From Actinomadura viridilutea (GTDB lineage: Bacteria; Actinomycetota; Actinomycetes; Streptosporangiales; Streptosporangiaceae), in contig PVNI01000006.1 of assembly GCA_003001795.1 (NCBI GenBank), forward strand, positions 124,001 through 188,000: a stretch of DNA of 64,000 nucleotides. Reading direction: 5' to 3'. Positions 50,567 through 58,777 of this stretch are shown piece after piece. The position numbers and the translations under genes are program-made. Within the stretch, counting starts at the first letter, position 1. Each line of letters begins with the position of its first letter. The notes under the pieces are model-generated. The model searched no databases and was not told the origin of the DNA. It saw only the letters and a list, made by a program, of their open reading frames with translations.

Positions 50567-51670
50567 ATGAGCAGCACGCTGGACTTCGACATCAGGCTCT
50601 CCGAGCGGCCGCGCAGCGCCGCCGAGCGCGAGGCGATCCTGGCCGATCCGGGATGGGGCCGGCACTTCACCGACCACATGATCACCATCCGGTACGCCGC
50701 GGGGAAGGGCTGGCACGACGCCCGGCTCGAGCCCTACGGACCGATCGCGCTGGACCCGGCGAGCCAGGTCCTGCACTACTCTCAGGAGCTGTTCGAGGGT
50801 CTCAAGGCGTACCGGCAGGCCGACGGGTCGATCGCCACGTTCCGCCCGTACGCCAACGCCGCCCGCATGAACCGCTCGGCCCAGCGCATGGCCATGCCCG
50901 AGATCCCCGAGGAGCTGTTCGTCCGGTCGCTGGAGCTGCTGGTCAGCACCGACCGCGACTGGGTGCCGACCCGGGCCGGGCACAGCCTCTACCTGCGGCC
51001 GTTCATGTTCGCCACCACCCGGGCCCTCGGCGTCAACAGCCCCGCCGACGAGTACCTGTTCGTGGTCATCGCGTCCCCGTCCGGCGACTACTACGCCAAG
51101 GGGATCAAGCCGGTGTCGGTCTGGCTGTCGCAGGACTACACGCGGGCGGCGCCCGGCGGCACGGGCCAGGCCAAGACCGGCGGCAACTACGCCGCCTCGT
51201 TCGCCGGGCAGGCCCAGGCCGTGGCCCACGGCTGCGACCAGGTCGTCTGGCTGGACGCGATCGAGCACCGCTGGGTCGAGGAGGTCGGGTCGATGAACCT
51301 GGTCTTCGTGTACGGCTCCGGCGCCGACGCGCGGCTGCTCACCCCCGCCCTCACCGGCACCCTGCTGCCCGGCATCACCCGCGACTCGCTGCTCAAGCTC
51401 GCCCCCGACCTCGGCATCCCGGCGGAGGAGGGCAAGATCAGCATCGACGAGTGGCAGGCCGGCTGCGAGTCCGGCGAGATCACCGAGGTGTTCGGCTGCG
51501 GCACCGCCGCGGTGATCAGCCCGGTCGGCAGCGTCAAGGCGGCCGACCGCTCCTGGACGATCGGCGACGGCGAGCCCGGCCCGATCTCCATGCGGCTGCG
51601 CGAGGAGCTGATCGGCATCCAGTACGGCAGCCGTCCCGACCCCTACGGCTGGGTCCACAAGATCTGCTGA
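50567..51670 (+). CDS. ilvE: Branched-chain amino acid aminotransferase
   Basis: IlvE (367 aa), a class IV PLP aminotransferase that makes the last step of Ile, Leu and Val synthesis. The PLP lysine lies in GQAKTGGNYAASF. The signature EEVGSMNLVFVYG and the C-terminal TEVFGCGTAAVISPVG follow. The start is ATG 50567 (MSSTLDFDIRLSERP) because GGGAGAGGA ends six bases before it. An upstream ATG at 50462 overlaps the leuB terminator region. Confidence 0.96.
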   Translation: MSSTLDFDIRLSERPRSAAEREAILADPGWGRHFTDHMITIRYAAGKGWHDARLEPYGPIALDPASQVLHYSQELFEGLKAYRQADGSIATFRPYANAARMNRSAQRMAMPEIPEELFVRSLELLVSTDRDWVPTRAGHSLYLRPFMFATTRALGVNSPADEYLFVVIASPSGDYYAKGIKPVSVWLSQDYTRAAPGGTGQAKTGGNYAASFAGQAQAVAHGCDQVVWLDAIEHRWVEEVGSMNLVFVYGSGADARLLTPALTGTLLPGITRDSLLKLAPDLGIPAEEGKISIDEWQAGCESGEITEVFGCGTAAVISPVGSVKAADRSWTIGDGEPGPISMRLREELIGIQYGSRPDPYGWVHKIC

Positions 51671-51706
51671 TCGCGGGGCGCGGCGGTGTCCCTCCTGCCA
51701 CATCCG

Positions 51707-51721
51707 TCTCAAGATCTGGGA
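51707..51721. promoter_or_regulatory. TCTCA-N5-TGAGA-like operator upstream of cimA
   Basis: TCTCAAGATCTGGGA matches the recurrent motif with one mismatch in the right arm. It lies 45-59 bases before the leader ATG; a second GTCTCAAG copy is at 51727-51734. Confidence 0.5.
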
Positions 51722-51765
51722 CGGATGTCTCAAGCACGCGGCGGATGTGGCAGACTGTGACCACC

Positions 51766-51810
51766 ATGCGCCTCAGCCTCGTCATTATCGGCTGGCGCGC
51801 CGGCGACTGA
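51766..51810 (+). CDS. cimA leader peptide (attenuator), 14 aa
   Basis: The ORF reads MRLSLVIIGWRAGD. Leu, Leu, Val, Ile and Ile codons are clustered, with the rare ATT among them. A CAGACT -10-like box lies nine bases upstream. Paired hairpins and a T5 terminator follow before cimA. This is a second branched-chain amino acid attenuator, biased to isoleucine, which fits a citramalate synthase gene. Confidence 0.85.
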   Translation: MRLSLVIIGWRAGD

Positions 51811-51861
51811 TTCGGGACACCGCCGGCGCGCAGACCTCTCACGTCCGTGAGAGGTCTTTTT
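51795..51861 (+). terminator. cimA attenuator hairpins and intrinsic terminator
   Basis: The first hairpin is GCGCGCCGGCG (51795-51805) with CGCCGGCGCGC (51821-51831). The terminator is AGACCTCTCACG (51832-51843) with CGTGAGAGGTCT (51846-51857), a perfect 12-bp stem ending in TTTTT (51857-51861). The first hairpin overlaps the end of the leader ORF and directly abuts the terminator; GG at 51790-51791 could pair with CC at 51835-51836 and invade it. Confidence 0.85.
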
Positions 51862-51902
51862 CGTTTCCGGCGGGGCTTTCGATCCCTTGGAGGGACCGCG
51901 AT

Positions 51903-53480
51903 ATGCACGGCGACGGATTCCACGTCTACGACACCACGCTGCGTGACGGCGCGCAGCAGGAGGGCCTCAACCTCTCGGTGGGCGACAAGCTCGCCATCGC
52001 GCGCCACCTCGACGACCTCGGCGTGGGCTTCATCGAGGGCGGCTGGCCCGGCGCCAACCCCAAGGACACCGAGTTCTTCAGGCGCGCTCGAACAGAGCTC
52101 GACCTGAAGCACGCGCGGCTCGCCGCGTTCGGCGCGACCCGCCGGCCCGGCGCGAAGGCCGCGGACGACCCCCTCGTGGCCGCCCTGCGCGAATCCGGCG
52201 CGCCGGTCGTGACGCTCGTCGCCAAGAGCCACGACCGGCACGTCGAGCTGGCCCTCCGCACGACCCTGGAGGAGAACCTCGCGATGATCCGCGACACGGT
52301 CTCCCACCTGCGCGCGGAGGGCCGACGCGTCTTCCTGGACGCCGAGCACTTCTTCGACGGCTACAAGGCCAACCCCGCCTACGCGCTGGAGGTCGTGCGC
52401 ACCGCGGCCGAGGCGGGCGCGGACGTGGTCGCGCTGTGCGACACCAACGGCGGCATGCTGCCCGACGAGCTCGCCGAGGTCGTCCACGAAGTGGTGGGGG
52501 AGGGCGTCCGGATCGGCATCCACTGCCACGACGACTCCGGCTGCGCCGTCGCCAACACGCTGGCCGCGGTCAAGGCCGGCGCCACCCACGTGCAGGGCTG
52601 CGCCAACGGCTACGGCGAGCGCAGCGGCAACGCCAACCTGTTCACCGTGATCGGCAACCTGCAGCTCAAGCGGGGCATGCGGCTGGTGTCCGACGAGCAG
52701 CTGGCCGAGATGACCCGCATCGCGCACGCCGTGTCCGAGGTCACCAACGTCACGCCCAGCTCGCAGCAGCCGTACGTGGGGGTGTCGGCGTTCGCGCACA
52801 AGGCCGGGCTGCACGCCTCGGCCGTCAAGGTCGACCCCGACCTGTACCAGCACGTCGACCCGGCCGCCGTCGGCAACGACATGCGCATGCTGGTCTCCAG
52901 CATGGCCGGCCGCGCCTCGGTCGAGCTGAAGGGACGCGAGCTGGGCTACGACCTGTCGGGCGAGAAGGCCCGCAAGGTCGTCGAGCGGGTCAAGGAGCTG
53001 GAGTCGGCCGGCTACACCTTCGAGGCCGCCGACGCGTCGTTCGAGCTGCTGCTGCGCGAGGAGCTCACCGGCGTGCGGCAGCGGCACTTCGAGGTCGAGT
53101 CCTGGCGGGCGATCGTCGAGCGCCGCCCGGACGGCTCCATGGTCACCGAGGCCACCGTCAAGCTGCACGCCAAGGGCGAGCGGATCGTCGCGACCGGGGA
53201 GGGCAACGGCCCCGTCAACGCGCTCGACAACGCCCTGCGGCTGGCCCTGGAGCGGCTCTACCCCGAGCTGGCGCGGCTGGAGCTGGTCGACTACAAGGTG
53301 CGCATCCTGGAGGGCGCGCACGGGACCGGCGCCCGCACCCGCGTGCTCATCGAGTCCAGCGACGGCGACCGCGAGTGGGGCACGGTCGGGGTGGAGGAGA
53401 ACGTCATCGCCGCGTCCTGGCAGGCCCTGGAGCAGGCCGTCACCTACTGCCTGCTGCACGCCGGGTACGAGGCGAGCTGA
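51903..53480 (+). CDS. cimA: Citramalate synthase
   Basis: A 525-residue enzyme of the LeuA/HMGL family, citramalate-synthase branch. It makes (R)-citramalate from pyruvate and acetyl-CoA, bypassing threonine in isoleucine synthesis. Branch-specific motifs are VYDTTLRDGAQQEGLNLSVG, FIEGGWPGANPKDTEFF, DAEHFFDGYKANPAYAL and GIHCHDDSGCAVANTLAAV. The C-terminal LeuA dimer domain (TVKLHAKGERIVATGEGNGP) is present for feedback control. The start is ATG 51903, eight bases after GGAGGG. An upstream in-frame ORF covers the attenuator and is not used. Confidence 0.95.
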   Translation: MHGDGFHVYDTTLRDGAQQEGLNLSVGDKLAIARHLDDLGVGFIEGGWPGANPKDTEFFRRARTELDLKHARLAAFGATRRPGAKAADDPLVAALRESGAPVVTLVAKSHDRHVELALRTTLEENLAMIRDTVSHLRAEGRRVFLDAEHFFDGYKANPAYALEVVRTAAEAGADVVALCDTNGGMLPDELAEVVHEVVGEGVRIGIHCHDDSGCAVANTLAAVKAGATHVQGCANGYGERSGNANLFTVIGNLQLKRGMRLVSDEQLAEMTRIAHAVSEVTNVTPSSQQPYVGVSAFAHKAGLHASAVKVDPDLYQHVDPAAVGNDMRMLVSSMAGRASVELKGRELGYDLSGEKARKVVERVKELESAGYTFEAADASFELLLREELTGVRQRHFEVESWRAIVERRPDGSMVTEATVKLHAKGERIVATGEGNGPVNALDNALRLALERLYPELARLELVDYKVRILEGAHGTGARTRVLIESSDGDREWGTVGVEENVIAASWQALEQAVTYCLLHAGYEAS

Positions 53481-53498
53481 TCCCGGGTCCCGGCGGTG

Positions 53499-53876
53499 TC
53501 AGCCGGACGCGGGCTTGGGGTCGGCCTCCTGGACGATCTCGAAGCTCCACAGCTCGGCCGCGGCGGCCGCCGGGCCGCCGTGCCCGTGCCCATGTCCGTG
53601 CCCATGTCCGTGGGCGCCCGCGCGCTCGGCGTCCTTGGCCGCTTCGGCGTGGCCGCGCTGGAACGCCTGGCTCTGGGTCCAGCGCTGGAAGTCCTCCTCG
53701 CTGCGCCAGCGCGTGTACACAAGGTAGCGGTCGGTGCCCTCGACGGGGCGCAGCAGCTCGAAGTGCTCGAACCCGTCGGCCGACTCCACCAGCCCCGCCC
53801 GGCCGGCGAAGCGCCGCTCCAGCTCCGCGCGCATCTCCTCGCTGACGGTCAACACGTTGATCTTGACGACGGACAA
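53499..53876 (-). CDS. ABM-type monooxygenase with His-Gly repeat
   Basis: A 125-residue protein of the antibiotic biosynthesis monooxygenase fold, like heme-degrading IsdG/HmoB relatives (VKINVLTVSEEMRAELERRF ... ELLRPVEGTDRYLVYTRWRS). A run of alternating His-Gly (GAHGHGHGHGHGHGG) is inserted near residues 93-108, before the last strand ELWSFEIVQE. This could bind metal. The start is TTG 53876, six bases after GGGAGGGG; no ATG or GTG fits the fold. Confidence 0.8.
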   Translation of the reverse strand: MSVVKINVLTVSEEMRAELERRFAGRAGLVESADGFEHFELLRPVEGTDRYLVYTRWRSEEDFQRWTQSQAFQRGHAEAAKDAERAGAHGHGHGHGHGHGGPAAAAAELWSFEIVQEADPKPASG

Positions 53877-54120
53877 CGTCGGCCCCTCCCGGTCGATCCT
53901 GTCGGCGATCGGCACCACCGTACGCGGCCCGTTCCGCGTCCGCCCGCCCGGGCCGGGCGTCCGGGGCGGTACGCGCGGTTCGACCGGAATGTCGGCCGAA
54001 GCCGGCAAATCAGTGGCGGAGCGGGGCCCCGCTCGCCACGATAGGAACCCTTGACCTGAGCGGCGTCCCGATCCGGCGCCGCACCGAGCCGTCCAGACAT
54101 CGGAACTTCGGAGCGCCTGC

Positions 54121-54576
54121 ATGCCTGTCCACTCCTCGCGCCCCCGGCCGCCGGGGGAGCCGCGCCCGACGGGACGCCCCGGGGGCGGAGTGCGGTGCGC
54201 CTGGCCCGACACCGCCTACGGGCTGGGGGTGCTGTACGAGCGCGAGGGCGATCTGGAGCAGGCCGCCGGGTGGTTCCGGCGCGCCGCCCACTCGGGCCAC
54301 CGGCGCGCCGCGCTGTCCCTGGCGGACGTGCTGCGCCGGCTGGCCGACGAGCGCGGCGAGCGGTCCCCGGACGCCGCCGACGTGCTGCTCGCCGAGGCCA
54401 CCCGCTGGCTGGCCGAGGCGTGGTCGTCCAGCGGCCGCGACGCCGCCACCCCGGACGCCATCGAGCTGGTGACCGACCTGCTCAACCGGCACCAGCGCCG
54501 CGCGGCCCGCCGCGCCCTCCTCGACCCCGCGCCCCGGCGGGACGCCGCCGACCTGGAGCCCGCGGCCACGGCCTGA
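54121..54576 (+). CDS. Sel1/TPR-like repeat protein, 151 aa
   Basis: The central part reads AYGLGVLYEREGDLEQAAGW-FRRAAHSGHRRAALSLADVL. This is a Sel1-like or tetratricopeptide helical pair, suggesting a protein-interaction role. The N-terminal 30 residues are proline-rich and low in complexity, so the true start may lie downstream. No enzyme motif is present, and the neighbours do not suggest a pathway. Confidence 0.6.
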   Translation: MPVHSSRPRPPGEPRPTGRPGGGVRCAWPDTAYGLGVLYEREGDLEQAAGWFRRAAHSGHRRAALSLADVLRRLADERGERSPDAADVLLAEATRWLAEAWSSSGRDAATPDAIELVTDLLNRHQRRAARRALLDPAPRRDAADLEPAATA

Positions 54577-54675
54577 CCCGTCCCGGCCGGGCATCGGACC
54601 GGCGACGCCCGAACCGGGCGCGCCCGCCCGCCGTCGCACCTGAGTAGACGACGCAGCGCGGGAGGGGTGACGCAG

Positions 54676-55863
54676 GTGAGCGGTCACGAGCCGGGACACG
54701 CGCCCAGGAACCGTCGGACGACGGCCGAGTTCGGCGCGCCCAGACTCCGTCCCGACGAGCCGGACGGCACCGCGGTGGACGCACCGCTCGACCCCGACGC
54801 CACGTCCGTGGATCCGGAGGCCGGATCCGCGGACGCCACCGCCGTGGACGTCCCGTCCGTGGGCGGCCGCTCCGAATCGGGCGCCGCGGAGACGGTGACG
54901 GACACGGCCGCCATGCCCGCCGCAGGGGCGCCGGGCGCCGTCCCCGCCGGGGACGAGCGGCCCTGGACGGCCGAGTTCGGCGCCGAGGCGCAGGCCGCCG
55001 CGCCCGGCGAGCCGTCGTCCGTGGGGCAGGTGCCGCCCGTTCCGTACACCCTGCCCGCCGAGGCCGAGGCGCCCGCGGCCGCTCCACAGCCGCCCTCCGG
55101 CCAGGCGAGATCGGAGGGGCCCACGCACGATCCGACGGCCGATTCGCTCGCGGACACGCCGCGGACCGCGCCCGCGAGCCCTCCGTTCGGCGTGTCCGCG
55201 AGCCCGCCGCCCGCCGGGCCGAAGGGGAGGCGGCGCGTCGTGGTCCTGGCCGCCGTGCTCGCGGCCGCGGCCGTCGTCGCCGTGGGCGGACTCGTCGCGC
55301 TCAAGCTGCGCGACGGGGACGGCGAGCCGGCCGCGAGCCCCCGGGCGCCGAGCGCCTCCTCGGCGGGGCCGCAGGGCGGAGCCGCGACGTCCGCGCCGCC
55401 CGCGCAGGCCGAACCGACGCCGTCCGAGACCGCGCCGTCCCCGCCGTCCACCCGGACGCCGGCGCCCGGCGGCGGCGCCCCTGACGCGGGCGCGCCGACG
55501 GAGACGCCGCCCGAGGCAGCGCCCCCGGCAACGCCCCCGGCAAGGCCGGTGCTCCGCGGTGACGGGGTCACCTACCGGGTCGTCCAGGAGGATCCCGGCT
55601 ACTTCGAGGGCGAGTTCGTCCTGACCAACCGGACCGGCGGGCCGCTGACGACGTGGCGGATCGCCTTCGACGCCCCCGGCGCCAACGTCAAGAACATCTG
55701 GGGCGGGCGCCTGGTGCGCGGCGGCGCCCACGTGGAGATCGAGAACCTGCCGGGCGCCCCCGCGATCCCGCCCGGAGCCGAATTCAAGGTGCGGTTCGGC
55801 GCGGAGGGCGCGCCGTCGGGGCCGGACCGCTGCCGCGTGAACGGCTCCCCGTGCGGCTTCTAG
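54676..55863 (+). CDS. Single-pass membrane protein with C-terminal CBM2-like domain
   Basis: A 395-residue protein. Residues 1-175 are disordered and acidic, with two copies of TAEFG (RTTAEFGAPRLR; WTAEFGAEAQ). One transmembrane helix lies near 185-210 (RRVVVLAAVLAAAAVVAVGG). A Pro/Thr-rich linker follows. The last 100 residues look like a family 2 carbohydrate-binding module: TYRVVQEDPGYFEGEFVLTN, TWRIAFDAPGANVKNIWGG and a final NGSPCGF. It is probably displayed on the outside. GTG 54676 is chosen because GGGAGGGG ends eight bases before it. Confidence 0.75.
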   Translation: MSGHEPGHAPRNRRTTAEFGAPRLRPDEPDGTAVDAPLDPDATSVDPEAGSADATAVDVPSVGGRSESGAAETVTDTAAMPAAGAPGAVPAGDERPWTAEFGAEAQAAAPGEPSSVGQVPPVPYTLPAEAEAPAAAPQPPSGQARSEGPTHDPTADSLADTPRTAPASPPFGVSASPPPAGPKGRRRVVVLAAVLAAAAVVAVGGLVALKLRDGDGEPAASPRAPSASSAGPQGGAATSAPPAQAEPTPSETAPSPPSTRTPAPGGGAPDAGAPTETPPEAAPPATPPARPVLRGDGVTYRVVQEDPGYFEGEFVLTNRTGGPLTTWRIAFDAPGANVKNIWGGRLVRGGAHVEIENLPGAPAIPPGAEFKVRFGAEGAPSGPDRCRVNGSPCGF

Positions 55864-55888
55864 GCGGCCTCCCGCGGCCGGCCCGGGG

Positions 55889-56368
55889 CTAGAACCGGCG
55901 GGCGGTGGCCTCGGCGGCGGCCGCGAAGCGGCCGAGCGCGAGGTTCCAGTCCCCGGCCAGCCCGCCGCCGGCGCGGGCGAGCTGCTCGTCGGAGAGCCGT
56001 TCCCAGCCGCGGTGCTCCAGCTCCACGCGCGTCACGCCCGGGCTCACCGCCGCGAACCGCACCTCGACCTCGGTGCCGTCGGCGGGCGGCACCCGCCAGG
56101 CCATCGCGAACCGCGCGGGCGGCTCCCAGGCGAGGACGCGGCCCCAGTCCTGCTCGGTGCCGTCCTCGCGGACCTCGTGGACGCGGCCGTCGAGGACCTC
56201 CTCCACCCGCACCTCGGCGGCCCGGCTCGCGCCGGCCGGCAGCGCGCGGCGGGGCCACCACGCCCCGATGTGGCCGACGAACATGCCGAAAGCGTGGGCG
56301 CGGTCGCTGCGGACGATCGTGGACTGCAGGATGGGTTCGGCCCCGGATCGCGAGTTCGGCTGTGCCAT
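55889..56368 (-). CDS. SRPBCC (AHSA1-like) domain protein
   Basis: A 159-residue START/Bet-v1-fold protein. Typical features are the segment IVRSDRAHAFGMFVGHIGAWWP near the N-terminus, EPPARFAMAWRVPP, and TRVELEHRGWERL with the final helix LAGDWNLALGRFAAAAEA. The family binds hydrophobic ligands; no function is known here. The ATG at 56368 follows AAAGGACGG. It is convergent with the CBM2-like gene. Confidence 0.85.
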   Translation of the reverse strand: MAQPNSRSGAEPILQSTIVRSDRAHAFGMFVGHIGAWWPRRALPAGASRAAEVRVEEVLDGRVHEVREDGTEQDWGRVLAWEPPARFAMAWRVPPADGTEVEVRFAAVSPGVTRVELEHRGWERLSDEQLARAGGGLAGDWNLALGRFAAAAEATARRF

Positions 56369-56555
56369 AAGTGCAGGTCCGTCCTTTCGATGGCGGCCAG
56401 TCCATGTTCTCAATCGCCGCGGAGGCGCCCGCAAGGGGGCGGCACCGGATCGGTGCGTTCCCGCAGGAACGAGGCTGATTCGGGGGCCGGCGGGCCGTTC
56501 GAGCGGGCGGGTTCGGCCGGGCCGACGGCGGGACGGGATGCGCCCTGTCCCGTAC

Positions 56556-56561
56556 TAGGCT
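56556..56561 (+). promoter_or_regulatory. -10 box TAGGCT, leaderless start of the FAH-family gene
   Basis: TAGGCT ends 7 bases before ATG 56569. Confidence 0.55.
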
Positions 56562-56568
56562 TCCGGAC

Positions 56569-57333
56569 ATGCGCATCGCCAGGTTCTCCACCGAGGAGGG
56601 CATGTCCTTCGGGGTGGTCGAAGAGAACACCGTCGCCGCCGTCGCGGCCCATCCGTTCGGCGACCTGACCTTCACCGGAGTGCGGTACCCGCTGGCCGAT
56701 GTCCGGCTGCTCGCGCCGATCCTGCCGAGCAAGATCATCGCGATCGGCAAGAACTACGCCGAGCACGCCCGGGAGATGGGCGGGGAGCCGCCCGCCGAAC
56801 CGGTGATCTTCTCCAAGCCGTCCACCGCCGTCATCGGCCCCGGAGAGGCGATCGCCTATCCCGAGAAGCTGTCGCAGCGCGTCGACTACGAGGGCGAGCT
56901 GGCCGTGGTGATCGGCCGGATGTGCCGCGAGGTGCCCGCCGCCCGCGTGCCCGAGGTGATCCTCGGCTACACCTGCGCCAACGACGTCACCGCCCGCGAC
57001 CTGCAGCAGAAGGACGGGCAGTGGACGCGGGCCAAGGGCTTCGACACCTTCTGCCCGCTCGGCCCGTGGATCGAGACCGAGGTCGACCCCGCCGACCTGG
57101 CGATCACCACGACCGTCAACGGCGAGGTCCGCCAGGACGCCCGCACCTCGCAGCTGCTGCACGACGTGCCGGCCCTGGTCGAGTACGTCAGCCAGGTCAT
57201 GACCCTGCTGCCCGGCGACGTCATCCTGACCGGCACCCCGGCCGGGGTCGGCCCGCTGGAGATCGGCGACGAGGTCACCGTGCGGGTCGAGGGCGTCGGC
57301 GAGCTCACCAACCGCGTGGTCGCCCGCGAGTGA
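56569..57333 (+). CDS. Fumarylacetoacetate hydrolase family protein
   Basis: A 254-residue FAH-fold hydrolase or isomerase. The conserved metal-binding and catalytic segments are IAIGKNYAEHAREMG, the Glu-x-Glu motif in VDYEGELAVVIG, YTCANDVTARDLQQ-KDGQW, KGFDTFCPLGPW and LTGTPAGVGPL. Homologues act on acylpyruvates, oxaloacetate or 2-hydroxy-hepta-diene dioates; the substrate here is unknown. The ATG is preceded directly by a TAGGCT -10 box. Confidence 0.93.
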   Translation: MRIARFSTEEGMSFGVVEENTVAAVAAHPFGDLTFTGVRYPLADVRLLAPILPSKIIAIGKNYAEHAREMGGEPPAEPVIFSKPSTAVIGPGEAIAYPEKLSQRVDYEGELAVVIGRMCREVPAARVPEVILGYTCANDVTARDLQQKDGQWTRAKGFDTFCPLGPWIETEVDPADLAITTTVNGEVRQDARTSQLLHDVPALVEYVSQVMTLLPGDVILTGTPAGVGPLEIGDEVTVRVEGVGELTNRVVARE

Positions 57334-57393
57334 CGCCGCCCGCCGCGCCGCGGACGCGGCGCGGCCGGCGATCCCGCAAGAGAGGTGGTCGCC

Positions 57394-58026
57394 GTGACGT
57401 TCACCGGCGTTCCCGACGAGGCGTTCGAGTTCTACGCCGGACTCCTCGCCGACAACTCCAAGAGCTACTGGACCGCGCATCGCGAAACCTACGAGCGCTG
57501 CGTGCGCGAGCCCATGACGGCCTTGTGCGCCGAGCTGGAGGCGGAGTTCGGCCCGGCCAAACTGTTCCGGCCCTACCGCGACCTGAGGTTCTCGCCGGAC
57601 AAGACGCCCTACAAGACCCACCAGGGCGCGCACGTCGGCGGGTTCTACGTCCAGATCGACGCCGACGGCCTCATGGTGGCCGGGGGCATGTACGCGCCGA
57701 CCCCCGACCAGCTGCGGCGCTACCGGGCGGCCGTGCAGGGGGCGCCCGGCGGGGCGCTGCAGGAGATCGTGGACGAGCTGCGCGCCCGCGGCATGCAGAT
57801 CGCGGGGGACCGGCTCAAGACCCGGCCGCGCGGCGTGCCCGCCGACCACCCCCGCCTGGAGCTGCTGCGCCACCGTTCGCTGTACGCCCACTGCGGCTGG
57901 CCCGCCGACCTCTGGATGGGCACCCCCGAGGTGGTGGACCGCGTCCGCGAATCCTGGCGACGGCTGCGCCCCCTCGTGGAATGGGGCGACGCCCACATAG
58001 GTCCGCCCGACTTCACCCGCCGCTGA
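57394..58026 (+). CDS. DUF2461 family protein
   Basis: A 210-residue protein of the DUF2461 (TIGR02453) family. Motifs are FYAGLLADNSKSYWTAHRET, FRPYRDLRFSPDKTPYKTHQ-GAHVGG and GGGMYAPTPDQLRRYRAAV. The function is unknown. The GTG at 57394 is chosen because AGAGGT ends seven bases before it; a GTG at 57385 overlaps that site. It follows the FAH-family gene by 60 bases on the same strand. Confidence 0.88.
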   Translation: MTFTGVPDEAFEFYAGLLADNSKSYWTAHRETYERCVREPMTALCAELEAEFGPAKLFRPYRDLRFSPDKTPYKTHQGAHVGGFYVQIDADGLMVAGGMYAPTPDQLRRYRAAVQGAPGGALQEIVDELRARGMQIAGDRLKTRPRGVPADHPRLELLRHRSLYAHCGWPADLWMGTPEVVDRVRESWRRLRPLVEWGDAHIGPPDFTRR

Positions 58027-58273
58027 ACACGGGCGGCCGAGCCCTCGTTTTCGGGCCGTGGCGCGGCCGGCCCCCTCGGGCCCGTCCGGCCGCGTCCGCG
58101 GTCCTGGTCTGCCCTCGCGGGCGGCCGAGCAGGGCGAAAACCGCGCCCGGCAGGACCGCCGTGCGGGCCGGACCCGAGGCGGGCGGAATCGTTTTGGTCC
58201 CCGGTCCCCGGGTCCTGTATTCTCTTCGAGGCGCGAGCGACCGGCCGGGAGACCGGCCAGGGAGCCGCACCAG

Positions 58274-58345
58274 TGGGGTATGGTGTAATTGGCAGCACGA
58301 CTGATTCTGGTTCAGTTAGTCTAGGTTCGAGTCCTGGTACCCCAG
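58274..58345 (+). tRNA. tRNA-Gln (anticodon CTG)
   Basis: The acceptor stem TGGGGTA (58274-58280) pairs with TACCCCA (58338-58344). The first pair is U-A, typical of tRNA-Gln. The anticodon stem ACTGA/TCAGT encloses the loop TTCTGGT, anticodon CTG. The T arm has GGTTCGAGTCC. No CCA is encoded. Confidence 0.95.
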
Positions 58346-58486
58346 CTGGGTCCCCCCGATCCCGGTCGGAGAGACCCGAATTCTCGGTCCGAAGCGATTC
58401 GCAAGAACCGATTCGAACTAGAGAAGATCGTCCGGTAAACTGGGCGAGGCCCGAGCGAGAGATCGCAAAGGCCGAACGAAAGACAG

Positions 58487-58559
58487 GCCCCCGTCGTCTA
58501 GTGGCCTAGGACGCCGCCCTCTCAAGGCGGTAACGGCGGTTCGAATCCGCTCGGGGGTA
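58487..58559 (+). tRNA. tRNA-Glu (anticodon CTC)
   Basis: The acceptor stem GCCCCCG (58487-58493) pairs with CGGGGGT (58552-58558), with a G-U first pair. The anticodon stem CGCC/GGCG encloses CTCTCAA, anticodon CTC. The T arm has GGTTCGAATCC. It lies 141 bases after tRNA-Gln and is probably co-transcribed with it. Confidence 0.95.
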
Positions 58560-58566
58560 CAGGGAG

Positions 58567-58599
58567 AACGCAGGCCCGGGTCAAATCCCGGCCTGCGTT
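58567..58599 (+). terminator. Terminator after the tRNA pair
   Basis: AACGCAGGC (58567-58575) pairs with GCCTGCGTT (58591-58599). The inner stem CGGG/CCCG closes a TCAAAT loop. Confidence 0.7.
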
Positions 58600-58777
58600 T
58601 CGCATTTCGGATGATCTTTTATCGTCGGACGATCCCGCCGGGCGCCCCGCCCCGGCACGGCTCCGGAAAGAATCAGACGGCGCCCCCGCCCGACCGCTGA
58701 TCGACGGTTTCCCCGGTGGTCGACCGCCGCGGAGACCCGTGCCGGGTCGGGCGACCGGCCCCGCCGACGCCGTCCCG

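Noticed and set aside
51747..51902. N-terminal extension of CimA from the upstream in-frame GTG
   Set aside because: It would cover the leader ORF and terminator, and the citramalate-synthase family begins near the ATG at 51903, which has GGAGGG before it.
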